Of a stretch of DNA of 64,000 nucleotides, positions 49,801 to 61,989 are shown piece by piece (position 1 is the stretch's first letter; each line of letters begins with the position of its first letter). This stretch comes from Branchiostoma lanceolatum (taxonomy: Eukaryota; Chordata; Leptocardii; Amphioxiformes; Branchiostomatidae), in NCBI RefSeq assembly GCF_035083965.1, contig NC_089724.1:12456910-12520909 (forward strand), given 5' to 3'. The notes under the pieces were generated by a model that made no database searches, had not been told where the DNA came from, and saw nothing but the letters and a program-made list of their open reading frames with translations. A program made the position numbers and the translations under genes.

Positions 49801-51270
49801 GTGGACAATCTGACTGACTACTCTGTATTTTCATTTTCTACTGTGAAAAACCGGCGTTGTTCTGAAAACGCCACGAAAACGCTCCGGTCCGGCGACTTCG
49901 CCATTGTATCTGACAACATACTGTTGATTAATGTCGGACAAAAAGAAAGCGTTTGCGATGCCACGTCTCTCTGTATTTGTGTTCTGCTTGCGATGACGTG
50001 ACGTCTTCGTTCCGAAACACCGAGAGTTCGTTGACCACAAAATTGCTTTGTCTGGGACCAGGATGACACAACATGCCTGTGAGGCGTACGTGCCCAGGTC
50101 GTCAGCATGTAACAGCATGGCTTATCTGTCGGAATCTGGGCGCCATTTGCAAACATTTGCAGGAGTGTTAAGCACCTGAAGTGGCAGGTATCGCCCCGCG
50201 GACCGGTGGCTACAAGTGTCGGCGGTCCCACGGGCCTGTCACAGCTGGCACTGCCCAATCTCACGTTAGTCTCGGCATCCGGGCTGTGTAGGAATCTGAA
50301 GAGGTGACAGTGATGGTAGAGAAAATACAACTGTACCGACTTTCCGCAAACAATTCTCCCAGCCACTGGGTACTGCACTTCTATAATGTTCTTCATACAG
50401 ATTTGTGGCAAAATGATAAGGGTCCCTGGTGGTATGACAGGATGTGTGTGAAGGCAGTTTGATGCTGATGTATGCGTAGCAATTTCTTCGAATCGAGTTG
50501 ACCCAACTTTATCATTAATCCTTTTTCCACACAGAATAACAACCATTAATCAGGCTCAAAAATAGCCACGTGACCTCTACCAACAAGGAGCCACTCGTCA
50601 CCATAGCAACCACTAAAATCCCTTCATTTGTGCTTCGGATTAAGGAGGATTATGAGAAGTTAATCAGGAATGACGTTATTTGATATCTAATACAGCAAGT
50701 GGTGTATTGTGTGCGGGGGTGACCTGAGACTGCCCAGGCAGGTTCGTTTGTGGACAATGGAAACCTTTCCCCGCTCGGTAGATTAGTTTCAGGGCGTGTT
50801 CGAGGCTGTGTTTGGGAAGGCCGGAAGGAAATTAACAAAGGAAATTAACAAAGGACCTCACCTGAAGAACGGCGTTGTGCAACCAGTAGTATGAGCCCTG
50901 ATGCCCAGGCTATCGCTTTGTGTGTCTGTGGCACTGAAAACCCAGGAGGGTATTTCCAAACGTACAGATATGTGAAATTCTGTGTTTGTGTGTTTCTCAA
51001 TAGCAGGAAAATCCCAACGCTATTGACGACGCTGATTATCATCACCGTCATAATGTATTACAAATAAAGCCTGAGTTTACATCTTTTGTGTTTGGGCTCC
51101 ATATTTGCTTAACCAATATCCTGTCAATCATTGCCCAACAATAAAGTTTTTTATGCACTTTATTGTGTTCTTTTCTTGTGGTTCGGTGTCCACAGTGCTT
51201 GGCAAGTCTTAAAGACTTCAAACTTTTATGTCTATCCGATCCGTGACAAAATATGTAGACATCATAAAGG
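46860..51270. other. gene-poor spacer upstream of TGIF
   Basis: No convincing gene. The longest frame (49818-50546, minus) has no recognisable domain or protein-like composition. The stretch holds a cluster of CAAGGAGGTT motifs at about 49288-49690, including the perfect palindrome AGGAGGTTATATAACCTCCT at 49682-49701. A CG-rich region around 46870-47060 and 47990-48130 may be TGIF promoter or regulatory DNA. Confidence 0.4.
49288..49701. repeat. cluster of CAAGGAGGTT motifs and a 20 bp palindrome
   Basis: CAAGGAGGTT or its complement occurs at 49288-49297, 49631-49640, 49648-49657 and 49680-49689. The last is fused into a perfect inverted repeat, 49682-49701. Further copies occur at 21541, 35771 and 52532. 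Confidence 0.7.
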
Positions 51271-51317
51271 ACTTCTACGAAGCAGGAACTGTGTCAAAAA
51301 TATCATATATATATCTT

Positions 51318-51471
51318 AAATAGATGTAATTCTAAAACATATATGTTTGAGAGAATGATATATATATTTTAAATAGATAAGATTTTAAAACATATATGTT
51401 TGAGAGAATGATATATATATATTAAATAGATAAGATTTCAAAACATATATGTTTGAGAGAATGATATATAC
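51318..51471 (+). repeat. AT-rich minisatellite in left arm (3 units)
   Basis: Three units of roughly 50-57 bp share AAAACATATATGTTTGAGAG and AAATAGAT. The mirror block in the right arm (about 54775-54985) has four units. Confidence 0.8.
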
Positions 51472-52964
51472 TTTTTAAAACAATTCACATTTTATATCAA
51501 TATCTTTTGGAGTACAATACATATTCTAGATCAACATCTAAAAATCAAACATATGTTGTTTCCAAAAACATGTCTGAAAGCATATTGTTGGCTAAAACAT
51601 GTGTTCCCAAAACCCCTATCATTTCTGAAAACATATGTTGTTCTCATAAACATGTGTTTCCAAAACCCCTATTATACCCGAAAACATGTTGTTCACAAAA
51701 ACACGTGTTTCCAAAACCCCTATTGTTCTTGAATGTATATATTGTTCCAACGCGGCGCCGAATCTGTGTCAAAAAGGGCTCGCACCAGGTTTACGGGAGC
51801 GTGTAAGTGTACCGAATATGCAAATCAGATCTAAGCTATACTAAACATATGCTCCGTCACTTTATAACTGAATCAGAACACATTGTTTATAACCAATGTT
51901 ATACCGTATTGTTTCGTGGTGCAGTTGGTGGTCAGTTTATTTTATTTTTTTTATTTTTTGATATGATATCACGCTACCAGCGTACATTTGTAATCGAAAT
52001 GTTGCTGTATCTATGGTTTAGCCCTTTGTCAATAATTCTCTAAGAAGTTACGAAACTCTGGTATCGAGCTGTCAGCGATATGGCGACGTCACCACCGGGC
52101 GGGGCGGCGCAGCGGGCGGGGCGGGGACAAGGGTACCCGGCGATGCGGGGACAAAGGCGTACGGTACCGGGCGGACGGGGACAACGGCACCGACCGGGAG
52201 GAGCACCCGGCGGTGCGGGGACAGGGTTACCGGGTGCACCTGGCGGGTCGGGGTTGGTTGGAGGTTTCAGTTGGCCAACGTCCGCTATAGCGGCGGGGCG
52301 GGGACTTCAAGTTTGTTAGGGAACTTTGCAATTGGACCAAATATTCCTGATTCAAAACTTGTAACGGTGCACCCCCCGTGGTGGTGCAATAGCCTCTACC
52401 AGGCTCCGCGGATCTGCTTTGAGACTACATTTGTAGCTACAAAGGTCAATCTCGGGGAAAGGGATAGCCTCTATAGCCAGGCTCCGCTGGGAAAATAGTA
52501 GAAATTGGCCTGATAGAGTGAATAGTATGCCCAAGGAGGTTGGTATGCCAAGGATAGCCAGCTATGCAAGGAAGTTCAATAGGCGACCCACGTGTTAGGA
52601 TATTTTCCCAGCGATCCGCGGCTGAGCCTGGTAGGAGGGCCTGCATGGGGGTAGTGACTACGAATTACGGAAAATTTTTGCCGCCGATTCCGAATTACGT
52701 TAAGTTTTCAGAGCTGATTACGAATTACGTTAAATCGTGAGGCTTTCCAACCGTCTTAAACACTTAGCGCACGATTCAACAAAAGTATCTAGTTCTGCGT
52801 CAAAACTATTAATTTTTATATTAATTGTGGTGACAATGAATCTATTGATGACCAGACTAAACGACTATAACTAAAATGAGTAGCCGTGACGGCGGCAGGG
52901 AATTTCGTATGGGAGGCGACGGCAAGATATTGCTGAACGTACGTTGAACATGTCGACGCCGAAG

Positions 52965-53605
52965 GAAAATTGTGAAAATCTTGACCCCCTGAAACGCTAT
53001 ATCATTGATTTTGAGTGCCAAATTTTGCTGGTACACTAAGCTATGTTTGATGGCATATCTATATATAAGTGGAAAAAAATACGCAAGAGTTTAATGGTAT
53101 GGTGCGCGATGCCCTCCCGACATATACTGCGCCGGAGGCCCGGTGATTGTAGGTGGGTCCGGGAAAATGGTAAAATCTCGACCCGCTCAAATAAATTTTG
53201 AGGGGCAATATTTGCACTCATAGTGAAAAGTACACAAGGGTTTCTGTTAGATCTTAGATTGTTTGCCCTCCCGACATATTTTCGCCGGAGGCGTACATGT
53301 AACAATCGAATGTGGGCCCCAAGGCATGCACCCCGAGAAAATTTTGAAATCTTTACCCTCTGAACCGCAATTTCCTGTATTTTTAGGGTATATTTGGCTG
53401 GTAGTCTAAGCTATGTTTTATGGCATCTCTTTGATTGAAAAATACAAAATGATTCCAGCTTGATATTCAGGGGCAACGCCCTCAGAACATATTTTTCACC
53501 AGAGGCGCGACAATTCTAAGTGGGTCAGGGCGCATGTTTCACGGAAAGATTTTGAAATCTTTACCCTCTGAAATGCTATTTCCTGCATTTTGAGGGGCAA
53601 CTTTG
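52965..53605 (+). repeat. degenerate tandem repeat, about 180 bp units, in element centre
   Basis: The same ordered blocks recur: GAAATCTTTACCCTCTGAAA-like, TATTTCCTGCATTTTGAGGG-like, CTAAGCTATGTTT-ATGGCAT, and GCCCTCCCGACATATT followed by CGCCGGAGGCG. There are about 3.5 copies, with unit starts near 52965, 53160, 53335 and 53540, strongly diverged. Confidence 0.7.
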
Positions 53606-54774
53606 CCGGGAGACTTTGCTGGAAATCAGCCTACGCTTTACTAGTAATTCATAGATAACGTTTTACGTCGCATAAAGGTAACTGCCTAAGTTTCACGTAG
53701 AATCAAAGCGACCAATTACGCGTTATATACGGCCAATGTACTGATTACGAATCACGTTGATTTTGGGTGGATGATTACGGATTACGAAGTCTAAAACGGC
53801 CTGATTACGCCTTACGAAAAAGGGCATGCAGGCCCTCTGGTAGAGGCTATCGCACTGCCACGGGGGGTGCACCGTTACAAGTTTTAAATCAGGAATATTT
53901 GGTCCAATTGCAAAGTTCCCTAACAAACTTGAAGTCCCCGCCCCACCGCTATAGCGGACGTTGGCCAACTGAAACCTCCAACCAACCCCGACCCGCCAGG
54001 TGCACCCGGTAACCCTGTCCCCGCACCGCCGGGTGCTCCTCCCGGCGGTGCCGTTGTCCCCGTCCGCCCGGTACCGTACGCCTTTGTCCCCGCATCGCCG
54101 GGTACCCTTGTCCCCGCCCCGCCCCGCCCGCTGCGCCGCCCCGCCCGGTGGTGACGTCGCCATATCGCTGACAGCTCGATACCAGAGTTTCGTAACTTCT
54201 TAGAGAACTGACAAAAGGCTAAACCATAGATACAGCAACATTTCGATTACAAATGTACGATAGTAGCGTGATATCATATCAAAAAAAAAAAAAAAATAAA
54301 TAAACTGACCACCAACTGCACCACGAAACAATACGGTATAACATTGGTTATAAACAATGTGTTCTGATTCAGTTATAAAGTGACGGAGCATATGTTTAGT
54401 ATAGCTTAGATCTGATTTGCATATTCGGTACACTTACACGCTCCCGTAAACCTGGTGCGAGACCTTTTTGACACAGATTCGGCGCCGCGTTGGAACAATA
54501 TATACATTCAGGAACAATAGGGGTTTTGGAAACACGTGTTTTTGTGAACAACATGTTTTCGGGTATGATAGGGGTTTTGGAAACACATGTTTATGAGAAC
54601 AACATATGTTTTCAGAAATGATAGGGGTTTTGGGAACACATGTTTTAGCCAACAATATGCTTTCAGACATGTTTTTGGAAACAATATATGTTTGATTTTT
54701 AGATGTTGATCTAGAATATGTATTGTACTCAAAAAGATATTGATATAAAATGTGAATTGTTTTAAAAAGTATAT

Positions 54775-54985
54775 ATCATTCTCTCAAACATATATGTTTT
54801 GAAATCTTATCTATTTAAAATATATATATCATTCTCTCAAACATATATGTTTTAAAATCTTATCTATTTAAAATATATATATCATTCTCTCAAACATATA
54901 TGTTTTAAAATCTTATCTATTTAAAATATATATATCATTCTCTCAAACATATGTGTTTTAGAATTACATCTATTTAAGATATATA
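54775..54985 (-). repeat. AT-rich minisatellite in right arm (4 units)
   Basis: Four units carrying ATTCTCTCAAACATATATGT are the reverse complement of the left-arm block, with one unit more. Confidence 0.8.
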
Positions 54986-55252
54986 TATGATATTTTTGAC
55001 ACAGTTCCTGCTTCGTAGACTTCGCCCATGTCACCTTCACAAAGGGACTAAAATGGGTTCCGAAGGTTCCTGTGGCCCGGTCATTTACCAACGACCAACA
55101 ACAGTCTGTGCTACTCGTTGGGGATACAAAAATATGATTGTGTAAGAGCAAAGAGTTAGTAGTATTTTTGGCTTCTGATTCTCTCGTGGTCTTAGCGTAG
55201 GTGTGGGTAGTGTAGTGAAGACCAGGAAACCAAGACCAGTGGTGAAGACCCA

Positions 55253-58200
55253 TCATTGCTCAGGGGTGGTAGCCGTGGTACGGCCGGAGTCGGTGGGCGG
55301 CTGGTTCTGTGCTTCCTCTTCCAAGTCATCCCACACCATCCACATGGGCAGCAAGTACACCACGGCCCGCTTACGGTGCGCGGACTTGCGGCGCCACTTG
55401 AGCGCCACCCTCCGCACCAGGACCAGGTCCTCCGGCCGCATCTTCTGTGTGCTGAGCAGCCCGCAGCACGGGCACGCGTCCCGCCGGTACACCCTCCTGC
55501 CGCCGCAGAAACGCTCGTCAACCCACTGGGCCTGTGGGAAAAGGCATCGACATTTGTTACGTTAGCTTCAAACTTTTAATTGTGTTTCTATTTAACTCAA
55601 AGGTGAAGATGGAATTTTAGATTGAACCTTTGAATTTGACGTTCTAACTGTTTCCATGGTGAAGTTCACCCTCTATCCCGGGTATCCGTACACGTAGTCC
55701 GCAGAAATAGTACATATCTTGACGGACAACATTCTTCTCTAAAAGCCCATTCTTTGATATTTCTGGTGTCTGAGTGTCAATGTCACCTAGTCATAGCAAT
55801 AGGGGATATAGATTTTACAGGCATCAACATTTCTTAGAATAAGATCTTACGGAAGAATACGCGTGTGTTTCTTTCTGTGTCTTTCGTAGTTCACGCTCCT
55901 CATATTTCGATTTGTTTGTTTGTTTGTTTGTTTGTTTGTTTGATTATTTATTTCTATCCCATACCCGGTAAACCACCTCATGGCGCAATACACCAAATTT
56001 GTACTGAAGAGTATAAGCTACATATCCGGACGGATTTATTTGATCCACTCACACCGGGAAGGACCCCTACTCCTTTCCTAAGTGTGGTGGGTTCTTTTGT
56101 GTGCTTGAGGTGTGGCTGTCCTCAAACACGGGACCTCCATTAACGGAAGCTAGGTACTCATTTTCACCTGAGTAAAGCTTAAGTGGCGAAATTAGTTCTT
56201 TCCCAAGGGCACAACGTCAACGGAGCATGTCAGAGGATTCGAACCCAGGACTTCTGGGTACTGGGCCAATCACCCTGCCATTACACCACGCCCCCCTCTC
56301 TCTCAGTAACTTACCGCCTCCTGGTTGAGTCTGAAGCAGTTGGACACCAGGGACAGTCCCAGGAGGATGTAGGGGAACACGACAAGCACGTACAGCTGTT
56401 TGGTGGGGACTATGTCACCAAATCCTGCAGAGGAAATAATGAGATGTGAACAACAGGTGTCACAAATGAGACAACTCCCGGTATCGCGATCGCCTACTTT
56501 CGTCTTACCCCAACAAATGCTTTGATTTTGCTCTACCTCTTACTTATAATACCCACTCCAGGAACTACAATGATTGTTATAACGTTATAGCAAAAACAAT
56601 CATTCAAGAGATCGGTCCCTGTGACCGTTGCATGTAACGATTTAGTCGGGATACATGTAGCTCCTCATATCTTTTCATTTCGTGTATTCAAGCCATTGTC
56701 AAATGGCAGATATCAAAGCTGCTGATTTTCTTGGACAGGATTTGTGCTTTTATCCAGGTAGACCAATACCAAGGCACCCCCTTGTCGGACACCGTACTCG
56801 CTTAGTCAAGTTCACCCCTGTACGTGCGTATTTGATGTCCAGGTTTAGAAATAGCTCTCTAGAAAGGACAACAAAAGGACCGAGTAAAAACTTTTTAAAA
56901 AGGTGATTGTGGGGGACTTTACATATAATGTGACGATAAAAAGCAGAACAACTGGCCAAAGATTTGACCGAAAAAACTGTACCGACATTTTCACGTGTTT
57001 TAAAACTTATTTTATAACATAAACACGCAAGTGGCTACAAAACACACCTATGGTGCTGGCGGTAATGTACGTGAAGTACAGGCTGTCGATGAACGTCCAG
57101 TCCTCCCAGAAGCACAGTACACCAGCGCCGACTAGCAGGTAGATGACCAATAGCAGCACGATCACCCACACTGGAACTCTGAAAAGATTTGTTGCGCATG
57201 ATTGGTCAACAGTCGATGATATGGCACGCCCCTATTGCTGTCTACTGCTGACGGACATGAAACTTTCAGATGAACAATTGTTCTGAACTATGAAGGACAT
57301 ATTACTAGGGAAATTAAAGATGCCAAAGTGACTCGTGGATTGTTTAGAAGGAATACTAGTATTCAGCACTAAACGAGATCAAAAGTTACAGTTGGGTCCA
57401 TTTCAAGCTGACTTTTATCATTTCTCTCAAAAAAAAGTGACCCTGATCCTGATGAATTGTAACTATATTGTCGTTTACTCCAGCGCTAACTTTTCCCGTT
57501 TGTTTTGATGAATGCGTTCTTTCCTGAGTCTCTGTGCGCGTTAATTGTAGATTAACTGTACATACAAATGAAGACCACACATCCACATATCTTTGGCGAA
57601 CGGAACTCACTGACAAATCTCACCTTCGTGCTTTATCGTCGGGAAGCTCAGGACGCACGACTGAGTTGATCTTCCCGGCCAGAAAGTGCAGCAGGCGGCC
57701 GAGAAGACGGTTGATGTCGGCCAGCCACGCCAGCATCAGCGGCATGCCGAACAGTGCGTAGAACATCAGGAAGACGCGCCCTCCGGTCGTCTGGGGCGTG
57801 ACGTGGCCGTAACCTGCAGCCGGGGCCACGATAAAGAGAGACTTGCCTGATTATAAATCCATCTCCAGTACTGAGAAAGTCGTTTTTCTTATGCGTTTTG
57901 ACCATACGATATTTAAAAAAAAATCTCAACCTATATTTTCAACATCACAAAGAGACGAGAAGAAGCCCAACCTATGTATCAGAGTAGCTTTAGAACCAAT
58001 GGTTTGGATTAGTATTAGAAGTTCTGTCAGTGTCATTATATGTAGTTTACTACGACTTTTGTATCTGTATGTCTGTACTTCAGTCCGACAGGGCATTGAT
58101 GTACAATAAAGGTTATCGATTTAAATCGCGCTTAAAGCTGCCCGACCAACTTCGGCCCACCCCGGAAGGGTCATATTATAACGTTAGCCACAGGGTAGTG

Positions 58201-60119
58201 AACAGTGTCAAACAGCGTTCTCCTATATGTTACCAAGGCATTCCTTTTGAGCTTCTTCGTGTTGGCTTCCTCGACGTGTTCAATATGTGAACTACTATGT
58301 GTGGCCACGACACCAACCAACCCTGGCGTTTGCTGGGACTGTTTCAATGGCAGCGTTTTTTCTCTCTCACTATTCATGAGTAAATTGCTTATCTAGCTCT
58401 GTTGCGATTGCGCTTTGAATGAAGGACCTAAAAGCTTATCGTTATAGAGACTTCTTGTCTACGCTCTACAGGTGGAAATATCCACCACAGAACGCGTCCT
58501 ACCGTTCTTCATTTTTTTTATTGATTGGACTTAAATTTCCCAGACCGTTGTGGCTCCAGTAATGTGCGTGCATGGCTGACATTTTACCAGGGGTTGATAA
58601 AGGTCATGTGGTAGACAAATCATAGCTCTGACGTGCGATTTCAGCACACAAACATTGTTGTCACGTATGTGATTGACAACTACCTGCGATCAGAACAGAC
58701 AGCACGATTTGGAAAAAAAAACATTACAGTTACATACAATTTGAAAATAGCTGCGAATAGAACAGACATACTCATATCAGACTCGCGACTGAAAAATACG
58801 TGCCACGGACCAGAACATACACCTGTGATTGAAAAATACAATTGTTGGCTGCACGAGAAGGGGGATTGATACATTCTAATATTCCATACAAAAAAGCTGA
58901 CATGAAAGTGACAGTTATCATTTCACTTTTTAAGACAGAAAAGGATTAAAGCCTCCAGGCCTTGTCATCCCAGAACACGTTCAACTTAAGTGCTGTAAAA
59001 GCTGGAAGGCCTACCGATTGTGGTGACCACGCTAGCCGCAAAGAACACGGCCCGGGAAGGGTCCGACAGGTAGGCCGGGGACGAGCCGTTGGTTCCCCAG
59101 ACAAACTCTTGTCGTGCCCGAAAAACCATCTCCTCGTGTCTCGTCATTTCCATGTCCGCGATTTTTGTCCAATTCTCAAAACTTGTGGTATTGTTCGCCG
59201 CGGCCCATAACTTGTCCAGGACAAGATGGCGGCTGGCTGGCAGGTCTGGATGCCGCGCCTTTTGCTGTTGTGGGTACAAGAAAACTATATCAACAAAAAT
59301 ATCCAACAGAAAGATCACCTCATTGTTTTGTACCGTAACGGACAGTACATGATAAACATTCCACCAAGTCCACTAATTGCCGTGTTCTGATAAACGTATT
59401 AATGTTAGCTGCTGAGTAAACACAATGGTAACGTCGTTTTCCATCCTTTCCGACGTATTTATTCTATCATTTATGGTTTCAACAATTCATTTATTATTTT
59501 ACATAGTCGGTCAACAAAGAAAATCATTGTTTGCAGCATATTATAAACTAGACCTACCCACATACCAAATATACTCACAATCCATCCAGACCTCATTTCC
59601 AGACCTCATTGCCGACCACAAATAGTCAGGAACATAAACAGACACACACAGAGACACACCCAAAACAATGCCTACATTTTTCATGGAGGTACTAAGACTA
59701 GCTAATGACACTCTTTTGACCAAATGTACATGTAACTGTATCTTGATATTTCCTAAGTATATTGTACTGATGAAGTTCACCCTCACCCCTTCACATTCCA
59801 ATGTGCAGAAGACCCAGGCACCGAACCCGAGATAGGCGACGTTGAGGAGGACTATTTTCAGGTGAGGCCAGACGGTTAAGGCTGCGTCCCGCACACTGCA
59901 TCTTCTACAACAGGCCGCCGGGTTACATCCCACTCCGCCCGATCCTTTCTCATCTGTCTCTCCGGTACCATTCTGAACCTCTTCCCCGACTCCGTCCGCG
60001 TTTTTGAATGGAAGAACGCGAAGTTGTCTGGATGTCGTATCTCGTCGGACCAAATCCTCGCGGGATGGTCTGCGGAGATCACTGGAACCGACACCGCTCT
60101 TAACTCTCCCCCCGTACAT
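55253..60119 (-). CDS. two-pore-domain (K2P) potassium channel 2
   Basis: The six exons are 60119-59787, 59264-59015, 57813-57624, 57178-57048, 56424-56315 and 55531-55253, with consistent phases, giving 430 residues. The N-terminus is Arg-rich and has CCRRCS. Then come M1 (LKIVLLNVAYLGFGAWVFCTL), an extracellular cap with NNTT and NGSS glycosylation sites, TTIGYGH (GYG at 195-197), M2 (FLMFYALFGMPLMLAWL), M3 (VWVIVLLLVIYLLVGAGVL), STIGFGD (GFG at 302-304), M4 (LYVLVVFPYILLGLSLVS), and a tail with ACPCCGLLSTQKMRPEDLVLVRR and a WDDLEEE end. The filters are intact, so a functional leak channel is expected. Introns split the first Gly codon of both filters. It is a tandem paralogue of the channel at 61990. 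The start is the first ATG of the open exon; its stretch before M1 (about 90 residues) is longer than in channel 1. Confidence 0.9.
55911..56296 (-). mobile_element. tRNA-derived SINE
   Basis: Read on the minus strand, the head GGGGGCGTGGTGTAATGG contains a pol III A box (TGGTGTAATGG). About 45 bp later comes a B box (GGTTCGAATCC, 56235-56245). The 3' end is an AAAC-unit tail (55911-55945). It lies in the last intron of K2P channel 2, in sense, with its head only about 18 bp downstream of the exon 5 donor. Confidence 0.75.
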
Positions 60120-61989
60120 TTCAACTAGAACGCTTGACCATGGATGCGTAAGGATAACAGAAATGGGCTGCCACCTGAATGGTCATCAAGGCTGTATTCT
60201 CCACTTGGAAACCAAAATCGTAGTCAGAAGTATCGATTCCGTCTGCAGTGAGCGAACGTCGGTGGTCAACGACATTGATTGAATTAATTCTCTAACCTCT
60301 GGAATTTTGTACGATTGCTGCTAGAATAAACCGATGGTCAAGGCGTAAGAAAATACTTCATGGCAGTGACGGCGCTTTCCTTGTCTGCGTCCCGTCGTTG
60401 TGCTGATTACATTCTGAAGCTCGTGCAGTTCTCCCCTGTTTGGGAGGCAATTAGAATCCACACAAAGCGTGTCGTCAGCCGTATCGAAGTGCTGTCACGC
60501 TACATCAGGTTAGGCGACTATACATTTTACAGACCATCAACCCTATTAATGATTGTTCAGTACTAATAACGCAGAGATCCGTATGTAGTAGACGGTATAA
60601 CCGCCTTTCTGCGTAACACACCAGCTTCGCAGGCACGCGGTGCCCAAGCAGCTGGTTATATTACACTGAACGACCTGCCACACTGGCACACATAACCTTT
60701 GCACGGCGGCAAGCTTGTTTAAAGCTATCTATTGAGGATGCCTATCAAACCTGGAAAATTGTGCAGTCCACTCGGTTGTTATGACGTTAAATAACATCTA
60801 TATTTGCGTTCATTTCTTTATTGCCAACCTAAAACCAAGGACATTATATCCTTGTTACAACTATCCCCCTGTTTATGGATATGAAGTACATTTAGGGAAC
60901 TTCCTTTGTGTGAAATCTAGTTTTATTAAAACTGCTCCGCTGGTTTAAACTGATGGCTGTTATCATTGTTATGATAAATGTAGGCGATGTAACGTTACGT
61001 CATAATGGCTCAAGGACATAATCTGCCACATCGTCTTATAGAAAGGGTCAAAGAAAAAGATGCAATTTGTCCGTCTTTCCCAAGTTAGTCAGATACAGGT
61101 TGTCAAATGTCCGTGATGCGTCATCGCAGTGAATTGGATTAAAAACTTAGATTGTAGAGATGGCGTTCTTGTCTAAATCATGGCTGCTAACAACACCACA
61201 CAGCCTTAGAATGCATTCATCTTTTTATAGACATGTATGATTAATGAGACCATTTGAAGTTCGTTGCCTTTGTAGGGATAGATGTATTAGTAGCAACCGT
61301 CGAAAGCACTACGTGATTTAATGACACAAAGCAGGCCGAAGTAAACTGTATATAGCGAAAGTAATTGTAGTAGGTATCGGTGCTGCATGGCCAATGTTAC
61401 TTTTTCGAAAAGGTAAACAAATTCGAATTGACATATTGCGAGGTTTAAATGGAAACAAACACAAACTCCCTGATTTTCTACGTTTAATTGCGTCAATCAT
61501 CCAGGGAAATACTCATGTATAACATGTATGTATGGACATATGTATACTAGTTATTTGACATCGTCATGAACAAAAACTGGCTCGAGATGCAATTGATTTT
61601 AAAACTGTGAGACGCAAACAAATAAACAAGCGACAATGACATGTACAGAACAAATGCAGCCTTGTTTTATACATATAACATCTTTAGTCTAATACACGGA
61701 AATGTGGTTAACTATCACTCAGAGTCTCAGACTATAAAACAGGAACTTATATGTATCATGACTATTGACTGATAAACAACAGAACCTGGCGCTGAAAACC
61801 TGCTATCGCCAGTGACTCGTCATTTCTAATATTTGGATTACTTGAGGAATAATGATAACCCCAGGTCTCATGTATGAAATACACAGTAGCAGCGACAAAT
61901 GAAAATAGAACAAGAACCATCCAGCTTATGGGGCCGTGGACATTGCGATGCTCAAGACGTGTTGTGAAGCTATAATTACTGGCGTTGCT
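60120..61989. other. spacer between K2P channels 2 and 3
   Basis: Holds the presumed promoter and 5'UTR of K2P channel 2 and the 3'UTR of channel 3. No coding exon or clear repeat seen. Confidence 0.4.

Larger units (their letters stand above)
51275..55018. mobile_element. 3.7 kb long-inverted-repeat (foldback) DNA element
   Basis: The outer ends are CTACGAAGCAGGAACTGTG and its complement CACAGTTCCTGCTTCGTAG. Each is flanked by ACTT (51271-51274 and 55019-55022), a 4 bp target duplication. The inverted arms run 51275-52402 and 53837-55018 and look highly similar. The 54 bp length difference is explained by an extra minisatellite unit on the right. From the outside in, each arm carries AT-rich 50-60 bp units (TGTTTGAGAGAATGATATAT), then units with AAAACCCCTAT and AACATGTG, then a very GC-rich block (GGGCGGGGCGG), then a spacer ending CCTCTACCAG. 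The centre has no transposase, polymerase or other recognisable reading frame. The superfamily cannot be named from what is visible. It looks whole and non-autonomous, and recently active, because the arms remain alike. Confidence 0.8.

Noticed and set aside
49818-50546. 242-codon open frame on the minus strand
   Set aside because: No recognisable domain, patchy composition with many Cys and His, no splice signals or neighbours supporting a gene. Overlapping frames are also open, as expected in CG-rich sequence.
52080-52319. Gly/Pro/Arg-rich open frame in the GC-rich block of the large element, repeated in the other arm
   Set aside because: The frame follows from GGGCGGGG-type composition with few stop codons. 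It is a by-product of base content, not a protein gene.
51275-55018. Idea that the long-inverted-repeat element is a virus-like or Polinton-type element
   Set aside because: No polymerase, integrase, capsid or other coding region is visible, and the target duplication is 4 bp rather than 6 bp.
56183-56449. Open frame crossing the SINE and exon 5 of K2P channel 2
   Set aside because: Antisense to the channel exon and made largely of tRNA-like SINE sequence.
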